Positions 33,579 to 42,588 of a stretch of 64,000 nt of DNA are shown one piece after another. This DNA comes from Lacticaseibacillus absianus. Lineage in GTDB: Bacteria; Bacillota; Bacilli; Lactobacillales; Lactobacillaceae. The notes below the pieces were generated by a model that worked only from the letters and a program-made list of their open reading frames with translations, did no database searches and was not told the DNA's origin. The stretch is taken from positions 907,723 through 971,722 of the forward strand of contig NZ_JABEKX010000002.1 in NCBI RefSeq assembly GCF_013407595.1. Reading direction: 5' to 3'. Positions within the stretch are counted from its first letter, which is position 1. Each line of letters opens with the position of its first letter. Position numbers and translations under genes: made by a program.

Positions 33579-34535
33579 TCAGCGCGCCAAGCTTGCGGCG
33601 CCGATCACACCGGCCGTGTTGCCCAAAGTGGCCAGACGCAGATGCGTCGTGTTGCGCACGTTCGGGAAGACGAACTGGGCAAAGTACTTGTCGACCCGAC
33701 TGAGCAGGAAGTCCCCCGCTGCCGACACCCCACCACCGATCAGGATGTATTCTGGGTTGAGCATGTTCCCAATGTTGCCGAGGCCGAGGCCGAGGTAGTA
33801 AGCGACCTTGTCGACGATCATCAAAGCCAGCTTGTCGCCTTCTTCGGCGCACTCGAAGACGATCTTGGAGGAGATGTCGTCGCCATCGTCAAGGATCTGC
33901 TTGAGCTTGGAATCCCCGGCAAACTCTTCGGCCATGTCTCGTGCCACCCGAACAACGCCGGTCGCACTGGCGACGGTCTCGAGGCAGCCACGCTTGCCGC
34001 AGGTACACTCATACCCGTCTGGGTCGACGGTGACGTGCCCGACTTCGCCTGCAGAGCCGGCGATCCCATGCAACAGGTGGCCGTCGGCGATGATGCCGCC
34101 ACCGATCCCGGTACCCAAGGCGACCAGGGTGACGTTTTGCGACTTGTCGCCAGCGCCCTTCCACTGCTCGCCCATCGCCGCGACGTTGACGTCGTTATCG
34201 ACATAAAACGGGATACCAGTGGCTTTTTCGATGTCGCGCTTCGGGTGCTGCAGGGTCTTCCAGTTCAGATTGTACGCCCCGATGACGGTCCCCTTCTCGA
34301 GGTCAACGGTCCCAGGCGTCCCCATCCCGATCCCCTGAAAGTCTGAGGCGACCATGTTGTACAGCTTCAGGTGATCTTGGATCGACGCGATGATGTCTGG
34401 GATGATGTGGCTCCCTTCGTCAAGGATGTTCGTGTCGATGCTCCAGCGTTGCTGAATCTCACCATCCGCGGTCAAGATCGCGAACTTGCAGGTCGTGCCG
34501 CCAAGGTCGACACCGATCAGCTTCTTGTCAGTCAT
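33579..34535 (-). CDS. glk: Glucokinase (ROK family)
   Basis: 318 residues. Phosphate loop GVDLGGTTCKFAIL, ROK signature with the zinc-binding CTCGKRGCLE, and YVDNDVNVAAMGE. Phosphorylates free glucose. Start ATG 34533-34535 is 8 nt after GGAGG. Overlaps yqgQ. Confidence 0.95.
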   Translation of the reverse strand: MTDKKLIGVDLGGTTCKFAILTADGEIQQRWSIDTNILDEGSHIIPDIIASIQDHLKLYNMVASDFQGIGMGTPGTVDLEKGTVIGAYNLNWKTLQHPKRDIEKATGIPFYVDNDVNVAAMGEQWKGAGDKSQNVTLVALGTGIGGGIIADGHLLHGIAGSAGEVGHVTVDPDGYECTCGKRGCLETVASATGVVRVARDMAEEFAGDSKLKQILDDGDDISSKIVFECAEEGDKLALMIVDKVAYYLGLGLGNIGNMLNPEYILIGGGVSAAGDFLLSRVDKYFAQFVFPNVRNTTHLRLATLGNTAGVIGAASLAR

Positions 34536-34761
34536 CAATTTTTCCTCCGTCGTTTTGAATTAAGGGGTGTTTTTGCTCTTGCTCGTGCGCGTGGCGCAAA
34601 ACGATCTTAGCGGTCGCATAGTCTTTATCTGAGATCAGCTGCGCTTGGTGGAGCCGATCGACTTCCACTGCCGCCAGCTCGATGTCCCACAGACGCCGGC
34701 CCACATGGATATAAGTCCCGTAGCGCTTCAGCAGCTGAAGCACATCGTAATAGGTCTTCAT
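34528..34761 (-). CDS. yqgQ: YqgQ-family protein (DUF910)
   Basis: 77 residues, all-helical: YYDVLQLLKRYGTYIHVGRR and ELAAVEVDRLHQAQLISDKDY. Small family of unknown function always found between gluP and glk. Overlaps both neighbours by a few bases, hence translationally coupled. Confidence 0.92.
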   Translation of the reverse strand: MKTYYDVLQLLKRYGTYIHVGRRLWDIELAAVEVDRLHQAQLISDKDYATAKIVLRHAHEQEQKHPLIQNDGGKIDD

Positions 34762-35447
34762 TGGGCCCCCTGCAACATACCAAGGTGGATCAAGGCGATC
34801 AGCGCGACGACCAAGACCACCGCAGCGATCACCTGACGTGCCCGCGGCATCGGGCCCAGCTTCGGCGCACCGAGCGCACCGGCGATCAAAACGCCGCCGA
34901 CCAACCCGCCGATGTGACCGAAGATGTCGACGCCACTGCTGAACAGGTTGAAGACTAGGTTCAAAAGCGCCATGGTCATGAACTGCCGTGACAGCTGCGT
35001 GACCAGCGCGTTATGCCGGTAGGTGTCCCCGAGCAGCAAGAACGCGCCCATCAGCCCGAAGATCGCCGTCGACGCCCCGGCCGCGAGCACCTCGGGATTG
35101 AAGGTGAAACTCGCGACGTTCCCAGCGATCCCAGAGATGAGGTAGATCAGAAGGAACCGCCAGTGGCCGAAGATCTTCTCTGCGATCTCCCCGAGAAAAT
35201 ACAGGGAGACAGCATTGACCGCCAGGTGCATCAACCCGATGTGCAGGAAGATCGGCGTGATGAACCGCCACCACTCGCCGGCATAGATCAAGGGGTTGTA
35301 TCGCGCCCCGAACTGTAACAGGACATAGTTGTCCGTACTGCCACCGGCGATCGTCTCAAGGATAAAGACCACCACGGTGACCGCGAGTAGCCCGTATGTG
35401 ACAAACGGGGTATTCTCATAGCGCGTCCGCCAATATGGATTGTGCAT
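34758..35447 (-). CDS. gluP: Rhomboid-family intramembrane serine protease
   Basis: 229 residues with six membrane helices. Catalytic Ser in GASTAIFG, catalytic His in FGHIGGLVGG, and the HxxxN-type motif HLAVNAVS. Start ATG 35445-35447 after GAGAGGAG; the open frame upstream covers the structured leader. Shorter than B. subtilis GluP, with no TPR domain. First gene of the gluP-yqgQ-glk-rhodanese operon. Confidence 0.93.
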   Translation of the reverse strand: MHNPYWRTRYENTPFVTYGLLAVTVVVFILETIAGGSTDNYVLLQFGARYNPLIYAGEWWRFITPIFLHIGLMHLAVNAVSLYFLGEIAEKIFGHWRFLLIYLISGIAGNVASFTFNPEVLAAGASTAIFGLMGAFLLLGDTYRHNALVTQLSRQFMTMALLNLVFNLFSSGVDIFGHIGGLVGGVLIAGALGAPKLGPMPRARQVIAAVVLVVALIALIHLGMLQGAQ

Positions 35448-35613
35448 GCGACGCTCCTCTCTTCTGGTAACGGACGCCGCCCCGCCAGGGTCGATCGCAC
35501 AGACCTGACGGGGCGACGCGAGCTGCCTGCGCAGCCAGTGGGTACAATGCTCGCACCAAGGCACGAGCTAAGCAACAAACATTTCCCCTACAACTGGGTC
35601 CACCCAGTTTTCG
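35448..35613 (-). other. Structured leader of the gluP operon
   Basis: About 165 nt of GC-rich RNA without an ORF. It starts with the perfect stem AACTGGGT-GG-ACCCAGTT (35592-35609), then hairpins GCTCG...CGAGC and GCTGC-GCAG-GCAGC, and a 10-bp stem GCCCCGTCAG / CTGGCGGGGC just before the ribosome site. The genes rpmG and 5-formyl-THF cyclo-ligase, usual neighbours of gluP, are not present here. Confidence 0.4.
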
Positions 35614-35619
35614 TCTTTC

Positions 35620-35632
35620 AGTGTAGCATTTT
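35620..35632 (-). promoter_or_regulatory. Promoter of the gluP operon
   Basis: Minus-strand extended -10 TGCTACACT (TACACT at 35620-35625); the -35 is TAGGCA about 17 nt upstream. Confidence 0.5.
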
Positions 35633-35693
35633 TTGAATACGCTGCCTAGTCTGGTCTCGCGCCAGTTCGGCCACGGACTGGGCTGAGCCAAAG

Positions 35694-35734
35694 CACGGGA
35701 CCGAAGCAAAGTGCGCCTTCGCCTCGATCCCGTG
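35694..35734 (-). terminator. Hairpin after the PBP gene
   Basis: CACGGGA / TCCCGTG outer stem with an inner CGAAG / CTTCG stem, directly downstream of the PBP stop. No T tract, so termination strength is uncertain. Confidence 0.5.
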
Positions 35735-35738
35735 TGGG

Positions 35739-37865
35739 TCAGTTGATGTTGTACTGGGTGGCACTGTAGCCTGCGACCGGCTTGACATCGTTCATCTCAT
35801 AGTAATCCTTGAACATCTGCTTAGCGATCGTCTTCGCGTACGCGCCAGAGTGGGACAAGTTCGGCACGACGACCGCGATCGCGATCTGTGGGTCCTTGGC
35901 TGGGGCGAACCCGATGAAGCTCTGGGTCATCGTCTCGATCAACGCCGAGTCGCTGTTTTCTTGGTCCGCATGGGTGAACGTCTCGGCCGTCCCGGTCTTG
36001 CCGGCGACCCCTGGATTCAGGTCGTTCATCACCGTTGCCGTGGTCCACCCGTTCGTCCCGTGCACCGCCTGCCACATCCCCAACTTCACGAGGTCGATCT
36101 GCGCTTGCGTGTTCTTGATCTTGCCGAGTACGGTCGGCGTGGTCGTCTCGACCACTGGCCCAAGTGAGCCATCGCTGAGGGTCTTGCTGATGCGCTGAAC
36201 GACGTATGGCTTCATGCGGTAGCCGTTGTTCGCGATCGTCGCCACGTACTGCGCCTCCTGCAACAACGTGTAGGTATCGTAGTTCCCGTAAGCCAAGTCG
36301 AGCGCCGACCCGGTCGCGAGCTGACCGTACTGGTTAAGCTCGCTCCCTTCGACCCCGGTGACCTCGCCCGGCAAGTCGATGCCGGTCTTCATCCCGAGGC
36401 CGAACTGGTGGAAGTAACCACGCATCTTCTTGAAGATGGTCGAGTTCAGCCGAAGCTGTTTCCCCTTGACATAGGTGTGCTCACCGCCGCCTTCCTTGAT
36501 CGCCAGCCACATCATGTAGATGTTGGACGACCGGGCGAGCGCATCGACGGCACTGAGGCTCGAAAACGTGCCGATCGGGTAGTCAGACTTCTTAACTGGC
36601 GTCGCCGGCAGGTAGATCGCGGTGTCGGCTTGCGTGTTATCCGTGGTCGTGATCACACCGTCTTGCAAGGCGCCCAGCACCATGGCCGGCTTGGCGATCG
36701 ACCCCATGGCAAAGGAGCGATTCAGCACCCCGAGCGCGTCATCCGTGATCTTGCCAGTCTTAGTGTTGTGGTGCCGGCCTGCCAACGCCAGGATCGCCCC
36801 AGTCTTCGGGTTGATCGCGATCGCGTACGCCCCGTCGGAGTAACCGCCCAGCCCGTCCGACATCACTTGGTTGAAGACTTTCGTGACGTTGGCCTGCACC
36901 TTCGCCTGGTAGGCCGAATCGATGGTCAACGTCAGATCGTTGCCCTGCTCGCCCTGAAAGGCCGTCACCTGGTTGATGATGTCATTGTTGTTGCCGATCT
37001 CGACTTGCGTCCGACTCTTCGCCCCTTTGAGCACGTTCTCATAGGCCTTCTCAAGGTAACTGGTCCCCACCCGGTCGTTGCGGGCGTAGCCGTTGGCCAA
37101 GTACGCGTTGACCGTCTCTTCTGGCAAGCCGGCTTTTTCCGTCGACACCGTCCCGATGATCCCGTTCATCGACGTGCCCTGCGGATAGGCGCGTTCCCAG
37201 TTGGTCCCAAGGTTGATCCCTGGCATCTGCGTCAGGTGCTCCCCGACGGCAGCGACTTCGGCCTCGGTCACGCCAGCGTCTTTGACATACACCGTGGTCA
37301 GCTGACTCGCCCCGTTCAGCTTCTTGAAGATCATGATCGCCTGTTGCTCGTGGTCAGAGTAATCCGGTAAGTGCTTGGCCGCATACGCACGCGCCGCCTT
37401 GTACTGAACGGCGGTGTCGGTGCTCCGCTGGATCGCCGCTGGCAGTTTCTTGAGCACCGCCTTGCTGACCGCCTCATCCGAGAGGTAGTAGTCGGCCTTA
37501 TCGCCGTCGCTCAGGTTGTCGACCGGGACGCTCAGGTACTTGGCCAGCGTATCCGCGACGGTCCGCATTTGCTTGGCCGTGACCCCCACGCCCTTGGTGT
37601 ACGTGATCGCACTGTTGGCCTTGTTCGTCACCAGCTCGCGGCCCTCACTATCATAGATCTGTCCGCGCGGCACGCTGGCGGTCACAATCGCGGAATCTGT
37701 ACTGTCGACATCGGCCTTGAACTTTTCACCGTTCATGATCTGCAAGTAGGCGAGCTGCGCGACCAGCGTCGCGAGCAAGACAAAGACGAAGAAGAACAGT
37801 AAGTTCAACCGAAACGGGATGTGCGACCGTTCACGCTTTGGTTTTGGCGTACGAATGTATTTCAA
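35739..37865 (-). CDS. Class B high-molecular-weight penicillin-binding protein (peptidoglycan transpeptidase)
   Basis: 708 residues. Short basic cytoplasmic N-terminus, one membrane anchor (LNLLFFFVFVLLATLVAQLA), a PBP dimer domain, then the transpeptidase domain with the active-site SIAK (S-x-x-K), SSN (S-x-N) and KTGTAE (KTG) motifs. Elongation-type PBP2A/PbpA-like by neighbourhood (upstream of gluP-yqgQ-glk). Start TTG 37863-37865 is 8 nt after AAGGGG. An extended -10 promoter TGCTACACT lies about 25-45 nt upstream. Confidence 0.93.
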   Translation of the reverse strand: MKYIRTPKPKRERSHIPFRLNLLFFFVFVLLATLVAQLAYLQIMNGEKFKADVDSTDSAIVTASVPRGQIYDSEGRELVTNKANSAITYTKGVGVTAKQMRTVADTLAKYLSVPVDNLSDGDKADYYLSDEAVSKAVLKKLPAAIQRSTDTAVQYKAARAYAAKHLPDYSDHEQQAIMIFKKLNGASQLTTVYVKDAGVTEAEVAAVGEHLTQMPGINLGTNWERAYPQGTSMNGIIGTVSTEKAGLPEETVNAYLANGYARNDRVGTSYLEKAYENVLKGAKSRTQVEIGNNNDIINQVTAFQGEQGNDLTLTIDSAYQAKVQANVTKVFNQVMSDGLGGYSDGAYAIAINPKTGAILALAGRHHNTKTGKITDDALGVLNRSFAMGSIAKPAMVLGALQDGVITTTDNTQADTAIYLPATPVKKSDYPIGTFSSLSAVDALARSSNIYMMWLAIKEGGGEHTYVKGKQLRLNSTIFKKMRGYFHQFGLGMKTGIDLPGEVTGVEGSELNQYGQLATGSALDLAYGNYDTYTLLQEAQYVATIANNGYRMKPYVVQRISKTLSDGSLGPVVETTTPTVLGKIKNTQAQIDLVKLGMWQAVHGTNGWTTATVMNDLNPGVAGKTGTAETFTHADQENSDSALIETMTQSFIGFAPAKDPQIAIAVVVPNLSHSGAYAKTIAKQMFKDYYEMNDVKPVAGYSATQYNIN

Positions 37866-38042
37866 GATTCGGTCCCCTTTTGATGATATCCCTTCGAGTG
37901 TAGCAAAATCCGTGCGCAAACGCCACGGCTCAATATCTGTATGGTATTATTAATGCTAACCATTTGGACACGTTCGCCCAGACCTTAACCGATTTTTAGA
38001 GGCTGGTCCGGGCACCGGTCCCCGATCAAAGGAGTCTTGCCG

Positions 38043-40667
38043 ATGCGATCCATCCGCTTCATCGAACGCCACGCGCTGTGGGCCGCTGCGCTTTTGCCAG
38101 TCTTGATCATGGCCAGCTATTACATCGCGATCAAGGTCTTCCCCTTCGGCAACAACAGCCTGCTGACCGTCGATCTCGGCCAGCAATACATCGATTTTTA
38201 TAGCTACTGGCGGCAGACCGTGCTCGGCCATCCAGGGCAATTCTTCTATGCGTTCAACAAGGACCTCGGTGGCGACATGTTGGGCACGTTCGCCTACTAC
38301 TTGATGAGCCCGTTCAACTTCATCTTGCTCCTCTTCCCGAAGACTGCGCTCGACCTCGCGATCACGGTGATGACGCTCGCCAAATACGCCGCGGCCGGAC
38401 TTGCGATGGGCCACTACCTGCGGGCCCACCGGGCGCAAGGCGGCTGGTTGATCGGCCTGAGCACCGCCTACGCTTTATCCGGCTGGATGCTCGCCAACCA
38501 GCTCAATGTCATGTGGTTAGACGCGGCCGTCTTCCTGCCGCTCGTCGCCTTAGGGATCGATCGGTTGATCGCACGTCGCCGCTTGGCGGGTTACGCCGGG
38601 TGGCTGGCGCTGACGCTGATCGCCAACTACTATATGGGCTACATGGTCTGCCTGTTCATCATCGGCTACTTCGGCTTCCGGGTGGTTGCCGCGCAACTGC
38701 GCGGACGGGCTTTGTGGCGCGCGATCGGGCACTTCACCGGCGGGAGCCTTCTCGCCGGCGCGCTTGCGGCCTGGCTCCTGCTCCCCACGTTCTTTCAGCT
38801 GACGCAGAGCAAGGCGACTTATACGGTGACCAAGGTGCACTGGCGCTTCGAATCCGATCCGATCAAGCTGTTGGGCAAACTCTTCGCCGGCGCCTTCTCC
38901 TTCGATCAGATGCCGAGCGGCGAGGCCAATATCTTCGTCGGGAGCCTCGCCTTGATCGGGTTCGGCCTCTACTTCTTCAATCGCCACTACCGCTGGCAGG
39001 AACGGTTGGCCGCTGGTCTGTGGACGCTGTTTTTGCTGGTGTCCGTGATGTATGAGCCCCTCGACCTGCTGTGGCACGCAGGCCAGTTTCCCGTCTGGTA
39101 TCCGTACCGCTTCTCTTTTGTGATCGTTTTTTGGGTGATCATGCTCGCTTGGCGTGAGCTCCGCACGCTTCCGCAAGGGTTATCGGTCCGGCAACTGGTC
39201 CCTGTGCTCCTGATCGAGATCGCCCTCGCTGGCTACGTCTTCATCCGCGCGACGGATTATCCCTATCTGTCGACCGCCCAGATCGGCTTGACCTTCGTGC
39301 TGAGCATGGGAGCGCTTGTGCTCTTATCGATCCGCAACGACACCCGCGCTTTGTCTGGCGTGCTGGCCGCACTGCTGATGATGGTCGACGCCGGAAGCAA
39401 CGCCGTGATGACGCTGAACCAACTCGCGTATGTCAGTCACCACGACTATCACACTTACACCGAGACCCTGCGCACCGGTGTCGCCCAGCTGACCGCCAAG
39501 CTCGGAACGACCGACCGGATCGGCAAGACCGTCCTGCGCACCAAAAACGACGCGATGCAGATCGGCTACTTCGGCACGGATCAATTCACGTCACTGATGG
39601 AGCCCGCGATGCCGAAGTTCTTCGGGGCAATCGGGCAGGCCGCCGGGGATGGGTTCGTCGCCTACACGAACGGCACGATGCTGACCGATGGGCTCCTGGA
39701 TATCAAGGGCTGGCTCTCACCACGCCTAGACAACACCAGCAATGCCTTTTTGCCTCAGGTCTCCGCGCGACCAGACCTGTTGCGCTACGAATACCTCGAC
39801 CGAACCAAAGCGCTCGCCCTGTACAAGAATCCCTACACCGTCGGCTTAGGGTTTGCCGCAAGCACGCAGATCCTAGAGACGACACTGAATGAAGACATGC
39901 CGACTGCCAACCTCGAACGGCTGATGGCGGGACTGGCTGGCACGCCAGTCACCAGCTTTTTCTCCATTGTCGGCCTCTCGGGCCCCGAGTTAGTCGGCGT
40001 CAAGGCGACGAGCAGCGAAGGCGTGTACACCAAGTCGCTCGGCAAAACGCACACCGTCACCTACACCTTTACCGCAGACACGACTGACCCTTACTACCTC
40101 CAGATCGGCGCCAACTTCACAGACGGGCTGGTCAGCCTGACGCAAGACGGGCATGTCGTGCCGATCTACGACACCTTCCGCGATAATCTCTTGTTGAACG
40201 TGACACCGAGCGAACCGGGCAAGCCGGTCCGGCTGACGTTCACCTTGAACAAGGACTCCGCGGATTTCTCTGCGCTTCAACTCTTCGAGCTCGACCAGGC
40301 CAAGGCAGTGTCGAGCCTCTATGACCTGCGGCATAAGAGCTGGCAACTCACCCACCGCGGTGACCGCAGTCTTAGCGCGACAATCCGGATGACCTCAAGC
40401 TACGATGTCGTCATGACCACGATCCCGGCTGCGCCGGGCTGGCATGTCCGCGTTGATGGTCGACCGGTCACCACCCAAGTCGCGGCGGAGACGTTCCTGG
40501 CGATCCTGGTCAAGGTCGGGCGCCACAAGATCACCATGACTTACACCCCGCCGTACTTCTGGCTTGGCGTCGCCATCAGCGGCCTTGCGCTAAGCACCAG
40601 CCTCGGCCTGTGGTTCCGCCAACCCGCCGGCCGCCACGGGGGCCGACTGCGTTTCAGACAGCGCTGA
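38043..40667 (+). CDS. YfhO-family multispanning membrane protein
   Basis: 874 residues with about 12-13 membrane helices in the first half, an extracytoplasmic beta-rich region (about 600-820) and a last helix before a basic tail. Start pattern (ASYYIAIKVFPFGNNSLLTVDLGQQYIDFY, in part) is typical of YfhO, a GT-C-fold family tied to glycosylation of lipoteichoic acid or wall polymers. ATG 38043-38045 is 8 nt after AAAGGAG. Monocistronic, ended by a 20-bp hairpin. Confidence 0.9.
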   Translation: MRSIRFIERHALWAAALLPVLIMASYYIAIKVFPFGNNSLLTVDLGQQYIDFYSYWRQTVLGHPGQFFYAFNKDLGGDMLGTFAYYLMSPFNFILLLFPKTALDLAITVMTLAKYAAAGLAMGHYLRAHRAQGGWLIGLSTAYALSGWMLANQLNVMWLDAAVFLPLVALGIDRLIARRRLAGYAGWLALTLIANYYMGYMVCLFIIGYFGFRVVAAQLRGRALWRAIGHFTGGSLLAGALAAWLLLPTFFQLTQSKATYTVTKVHWRFESDPIKLLGKLFAGAFSFDQMPSGEANIFVGSLALIGFGLYFFNRHYRWQERLAAGLWTLFLLVSVMYEPLDLLWHAGQFPVWYPYRFSFVIVFWVIMLAWRELRTLPQGLSVRQLVPVLLIEIALAGYVFIRATDYPYLSTAQIGLTFVLSMGALVLLSIRNDTRALSGVLAALLMMVDAGSNAVMTLNQLAYVSHHDYHTYTETLRTGVAQLTAKLGTTDRIGKTVLRTKNDAMQIGYFGTDQFTSLMEPAMPKFFGAIGQAAGDGFVAYTNGTMLTDGLLDIKGWLSPRLDNTSNAFLPQVSARPDLLRYEYLDRTKALALYKNPYTVGLGFAASTQILETTLNEDMPTANLERLMAGLAGTPVTSFFSIVGLSGPELVGVKATSSEGVYTKSLGKTHTVTYTFTADTTDPYYLQIGANFTDGLVSLTQDGHVVPIYDTFRDNLLLNVTPSEPGKPVRLTFTLNKDSADFSALQLFELDQAKAVSSLYDLRHKSWQLTHRGDRSLSATIRMTSSYDVVMTTIPAAPGWHVRVDGRPVTTQVAAETFLAILVKVGRHKITMTYTPPYFWLGVAISGLALSTSLGLWFRQPAGRHGGRLRFRQR

Positions 40668-40675
40668 GTCGACAG

Positions 40676-40723
40676 ACACGCCCACCTAACCGCGAGAGCA
40701 TCGCGGTTAGGTGGGCGTGTTTT
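40676..40723 (+). terminator. Terminator after the yfhO-like gene
   Basis: A perfect 20-bp stem (40676-40695 with 40701-40720), 5-nt loop, followed by TTT. Also between convergent genes, so likely acts both ways. Confidence 0.9.
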
Positions 40724-40726
40724 GAG

Positions 40727-41572
40727 TTAATCGTGACCCCGGTCTGGCGGCCCCGCGACCATTAGCCGGTGGCGTAACAGCGCGAGCACCTGGGGGTTGG
40801 CCAGCAGGTCACTATGGCTTGCGTCTTGCCCCGATACCGTCGTCTGGGTGAACTGCGCCACGTGACCCTGAAAGACATACCGGCCCGCTTCCACACTCCC
40901 CAGCGGGACCGTGCCGTCGCCGGTCAGCGTCTGCGTGCCCGCCACTGAATCGACGCGCAGCGTTGCTGGCAGGCGGGTCTGCTGCGCACGCATGACAGTC
41001 AACAGTGGGGTCGGCTTGGTGACGCTGCTGTGGTCACCGTTATACGGGCTGCCCAGCGTGATCAGGCGGGTGACCGTCACCGCCGCTGGAGCGGCCTGTT
41101 CAAGGTACAGCGTCCAGACTAACCCGCCGTTGCTGTGGCCGACCGCGTTGACCTGGGTCACGCGCTGGCGGCGCACCAGCCACTGCATCGCCCGTTGTAA
41201 CCACCCCGCCTGCTTGCGGATCGTCGCCTCACCATCGCGGTTATCAACAAAGGCAACCACGATCACCGCCCATCGCCCGGCGATCAGCTGCCCAGTCGCC
41301 CGGATCTGACCGCCAGGCGTCACGCGCAGCTTCAAGACACTCACTGCTGTATCGTGTGACAGCGCCTGGATCAGCGCATCGAAGCGATCCTGATCCGCAC
41401 CGCTGCCGGGGATCATCACGGTCGGCACCGGCACCACGTGGCCGGGGTGTGGCACCCAACGGCCCGTGACCCAGTGTCCCACTGGCAACCAAACCCCTAA
41501 CAGCAGTCCCCCGGCGACGACGCATTTGATCAAGCGTCGCCACCCGGCTTGCTTGCCCCACCGTCGCATCAT
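40727..41572 (-). CDS. DUF915-type alpha/beta hydrolase, membrane-anchored or secreted
   Basis: 281 residues. An N-terminal hydrophobic segment (CVVAGGLLLGVWLPVGHWV) is followed by an alpha/beta-hydrolase fold with the nucleophile motif GHSNGG and an HSDLLANP segment near the C-terminus, as in DUF915 proteins of lactobacilli. Start ATG 41570-41572 is 7 nt after GGAGG. Substrate unknown. Confidence 0.85.
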   Translation of the reverse strand: MMRRWGKQAGWRRLIKCVVAGGLLLGVWLPVGHWVTGRWVPHPGHVVPVPTVMIPGSGADQDRFDALIQALSHDTAVSVLKLRVTPGGQIRATGQLIAGRWAVIVVAFVDNRDGEATIRKQAGWLQRAMQWLVRRQRVTQVNAVGHSNGGLVWTLYLEQAAPAAVTVTRLITLGSPYNGDHSSVTKPTPLLTVMRAQQTRLPATLRVDSVAGTQTLTGDGTVPLGSVEAGRYVFQGHVAQFTQTTVSGQDASHSDLLANPQVLALLRHRLMVAGPPDRGHD

Positions 41573-41642
41573 CGCGTCGCCTCCCAGATTTTTGGCCCCA
41601 TTATCGCAGGCCATCGGCGTCGAGGCAACTAATTGAACCGGC

Positions 41643-42380
41643 TCAGGTGCGTTCGAGAAAAACGAGCCGATCGTCACTCGAACGCGCCGGGTCAAACCGG
41701 TACTCCGGGTGATCGAACGCTTGGACCCCCGCCAGCGTGGTCACCTGACGCTCGGCCAAGTAGCGCACCATCGCCCCCCGGGCGATCTTCGCACGCGTGG
41801 CGCGCACCTGCACGCGCGCGCCCTGCAACCGGCCGAAGACGCACTCGATAAAGCGCTCACCCGGGCGCAGATATGGGGTCAGCGCTTTGGCGTACTCCTG
41901 AGAGGCGAGGTTCAAGACCGGTGCAGACCAGTCCAACGCATCGTGCAACCGCGCGCCCCAAAACGCGTAAAGCGAGGGATGATCTGGCAGGCGCGACTGC
42001 ATTTCGAGCCGATACGGAACGATCCCGTCCAGCGGGCGCAACACCCCGTACAGCCCCGACAAGATCCGCAGGTTAGCCTGCGCGTAAGCCATCGCAGGGG
42101 CCGTGAAGAGATCAGGCGCCATGTAATGATACTGGATCCCGACGTAGCCGATCACGGCAGGCGTCCGCGGGCCGTCGAAGTGGGTCGCGTGCAACCGCGC
42201 GTAGTTCGTTGCTGCGAGTCGATCGCTACACCGCCAAACCGCTTGTGCCTCCGCCAGCGTCAGTTGCTGAAGCGACCGGAACAGCGTCGCTGCTTCCGCG
42301 TTCAGCGCCGGCGTGCTCGCCACCGGCCAACTATCCGTATCCACCCGCATCGCTTTGGCGGGGGCAATGATCATCTGCAT
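41643..42380 (-). CDS. yaaA: YaaA-family peroxide stress protein (DUF328)
   Basis: 245 residues. Starts QMIIAPAKAM and contains the family's YVGIQYHYM..., LRILSGLYGVLRPLD, YRLEM and LNLASQEYAK motifs. YaaA in E. coli limits damage by lowering free iron under peroxide stress. Start ATG 42378-42380 is 6 nt after GGGAGG. An extended -10 (TGCTATGCT) lies about 30 nt upstream. Confidence 0.93.
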   Translation of the reverse strand: MQMIIAPAKAMRVDTDSWPVASTPALNAEAATLFRSLQQLTLAEAQAVWRCSDRLAATNYARLHATHFDGPRTPAVIGYVGIQYHYMAPDLFTAPAMAYAQANLRILSGLYGVLRPLDGIVPYRLEMQSRLPDHPSLYAFWGARLHDALDWSAPVLNLASQEYAKALTPYLRPGERFIECVFGRLQGARVQVRATRAKIARGAMVRYLAERQVTTLAGVQAFDHPEYRFDPARSSDDRLVFLERT

Positions 42381-42470
42381 GACGCACCTCCCACAAGTGT
42401 TCTTAGCATAGCACGCGCGTCGGCGGAAAAAAAGTTGGGTCGCCCGGCGCCGCCCGGGATCGACTCGAGG

Positions 42471-42544
42471 CACGACGCACGGCCGCATGCGCGCAACACG
42501 ACGCACGGCCTTTTTTTCATGCGGTGAGGGCCAACCGGCCCCTC
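42471..42544 (+). promoter_or_regulatory. Leader of the pilus operon: direct repeats, terminator-like hairpin, second hairpin
   Basis: CACGACGCACGGCC occurs twice, at 42471-42484 and 42497-42510. The second copy closes a GGCCG...CGGCC hairpin followed by seven T residues (42481-42517), a plus-strand terminator lying 70 nt upstream of the pilin start. A second hairpin GAGGGCC-AACC-GGCCCCTC follows (42525-42544). No good -35/-10 is visible downstream of the terminator. Confidence 0.5.
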
Positions 42545-42588
42545 CTGCGTAATCAATACTGATGCGACTTTACAAAGGAGTGAGCGCA

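Noticed and set aside
35592..35609. T-box antiterminator (GGGTGGACCC segment in the gluP leader)
   Set aside because: It lacks the conserved T-box sequence context and specifier stem, and the downstream genes are not aminoacyl or transport genes.
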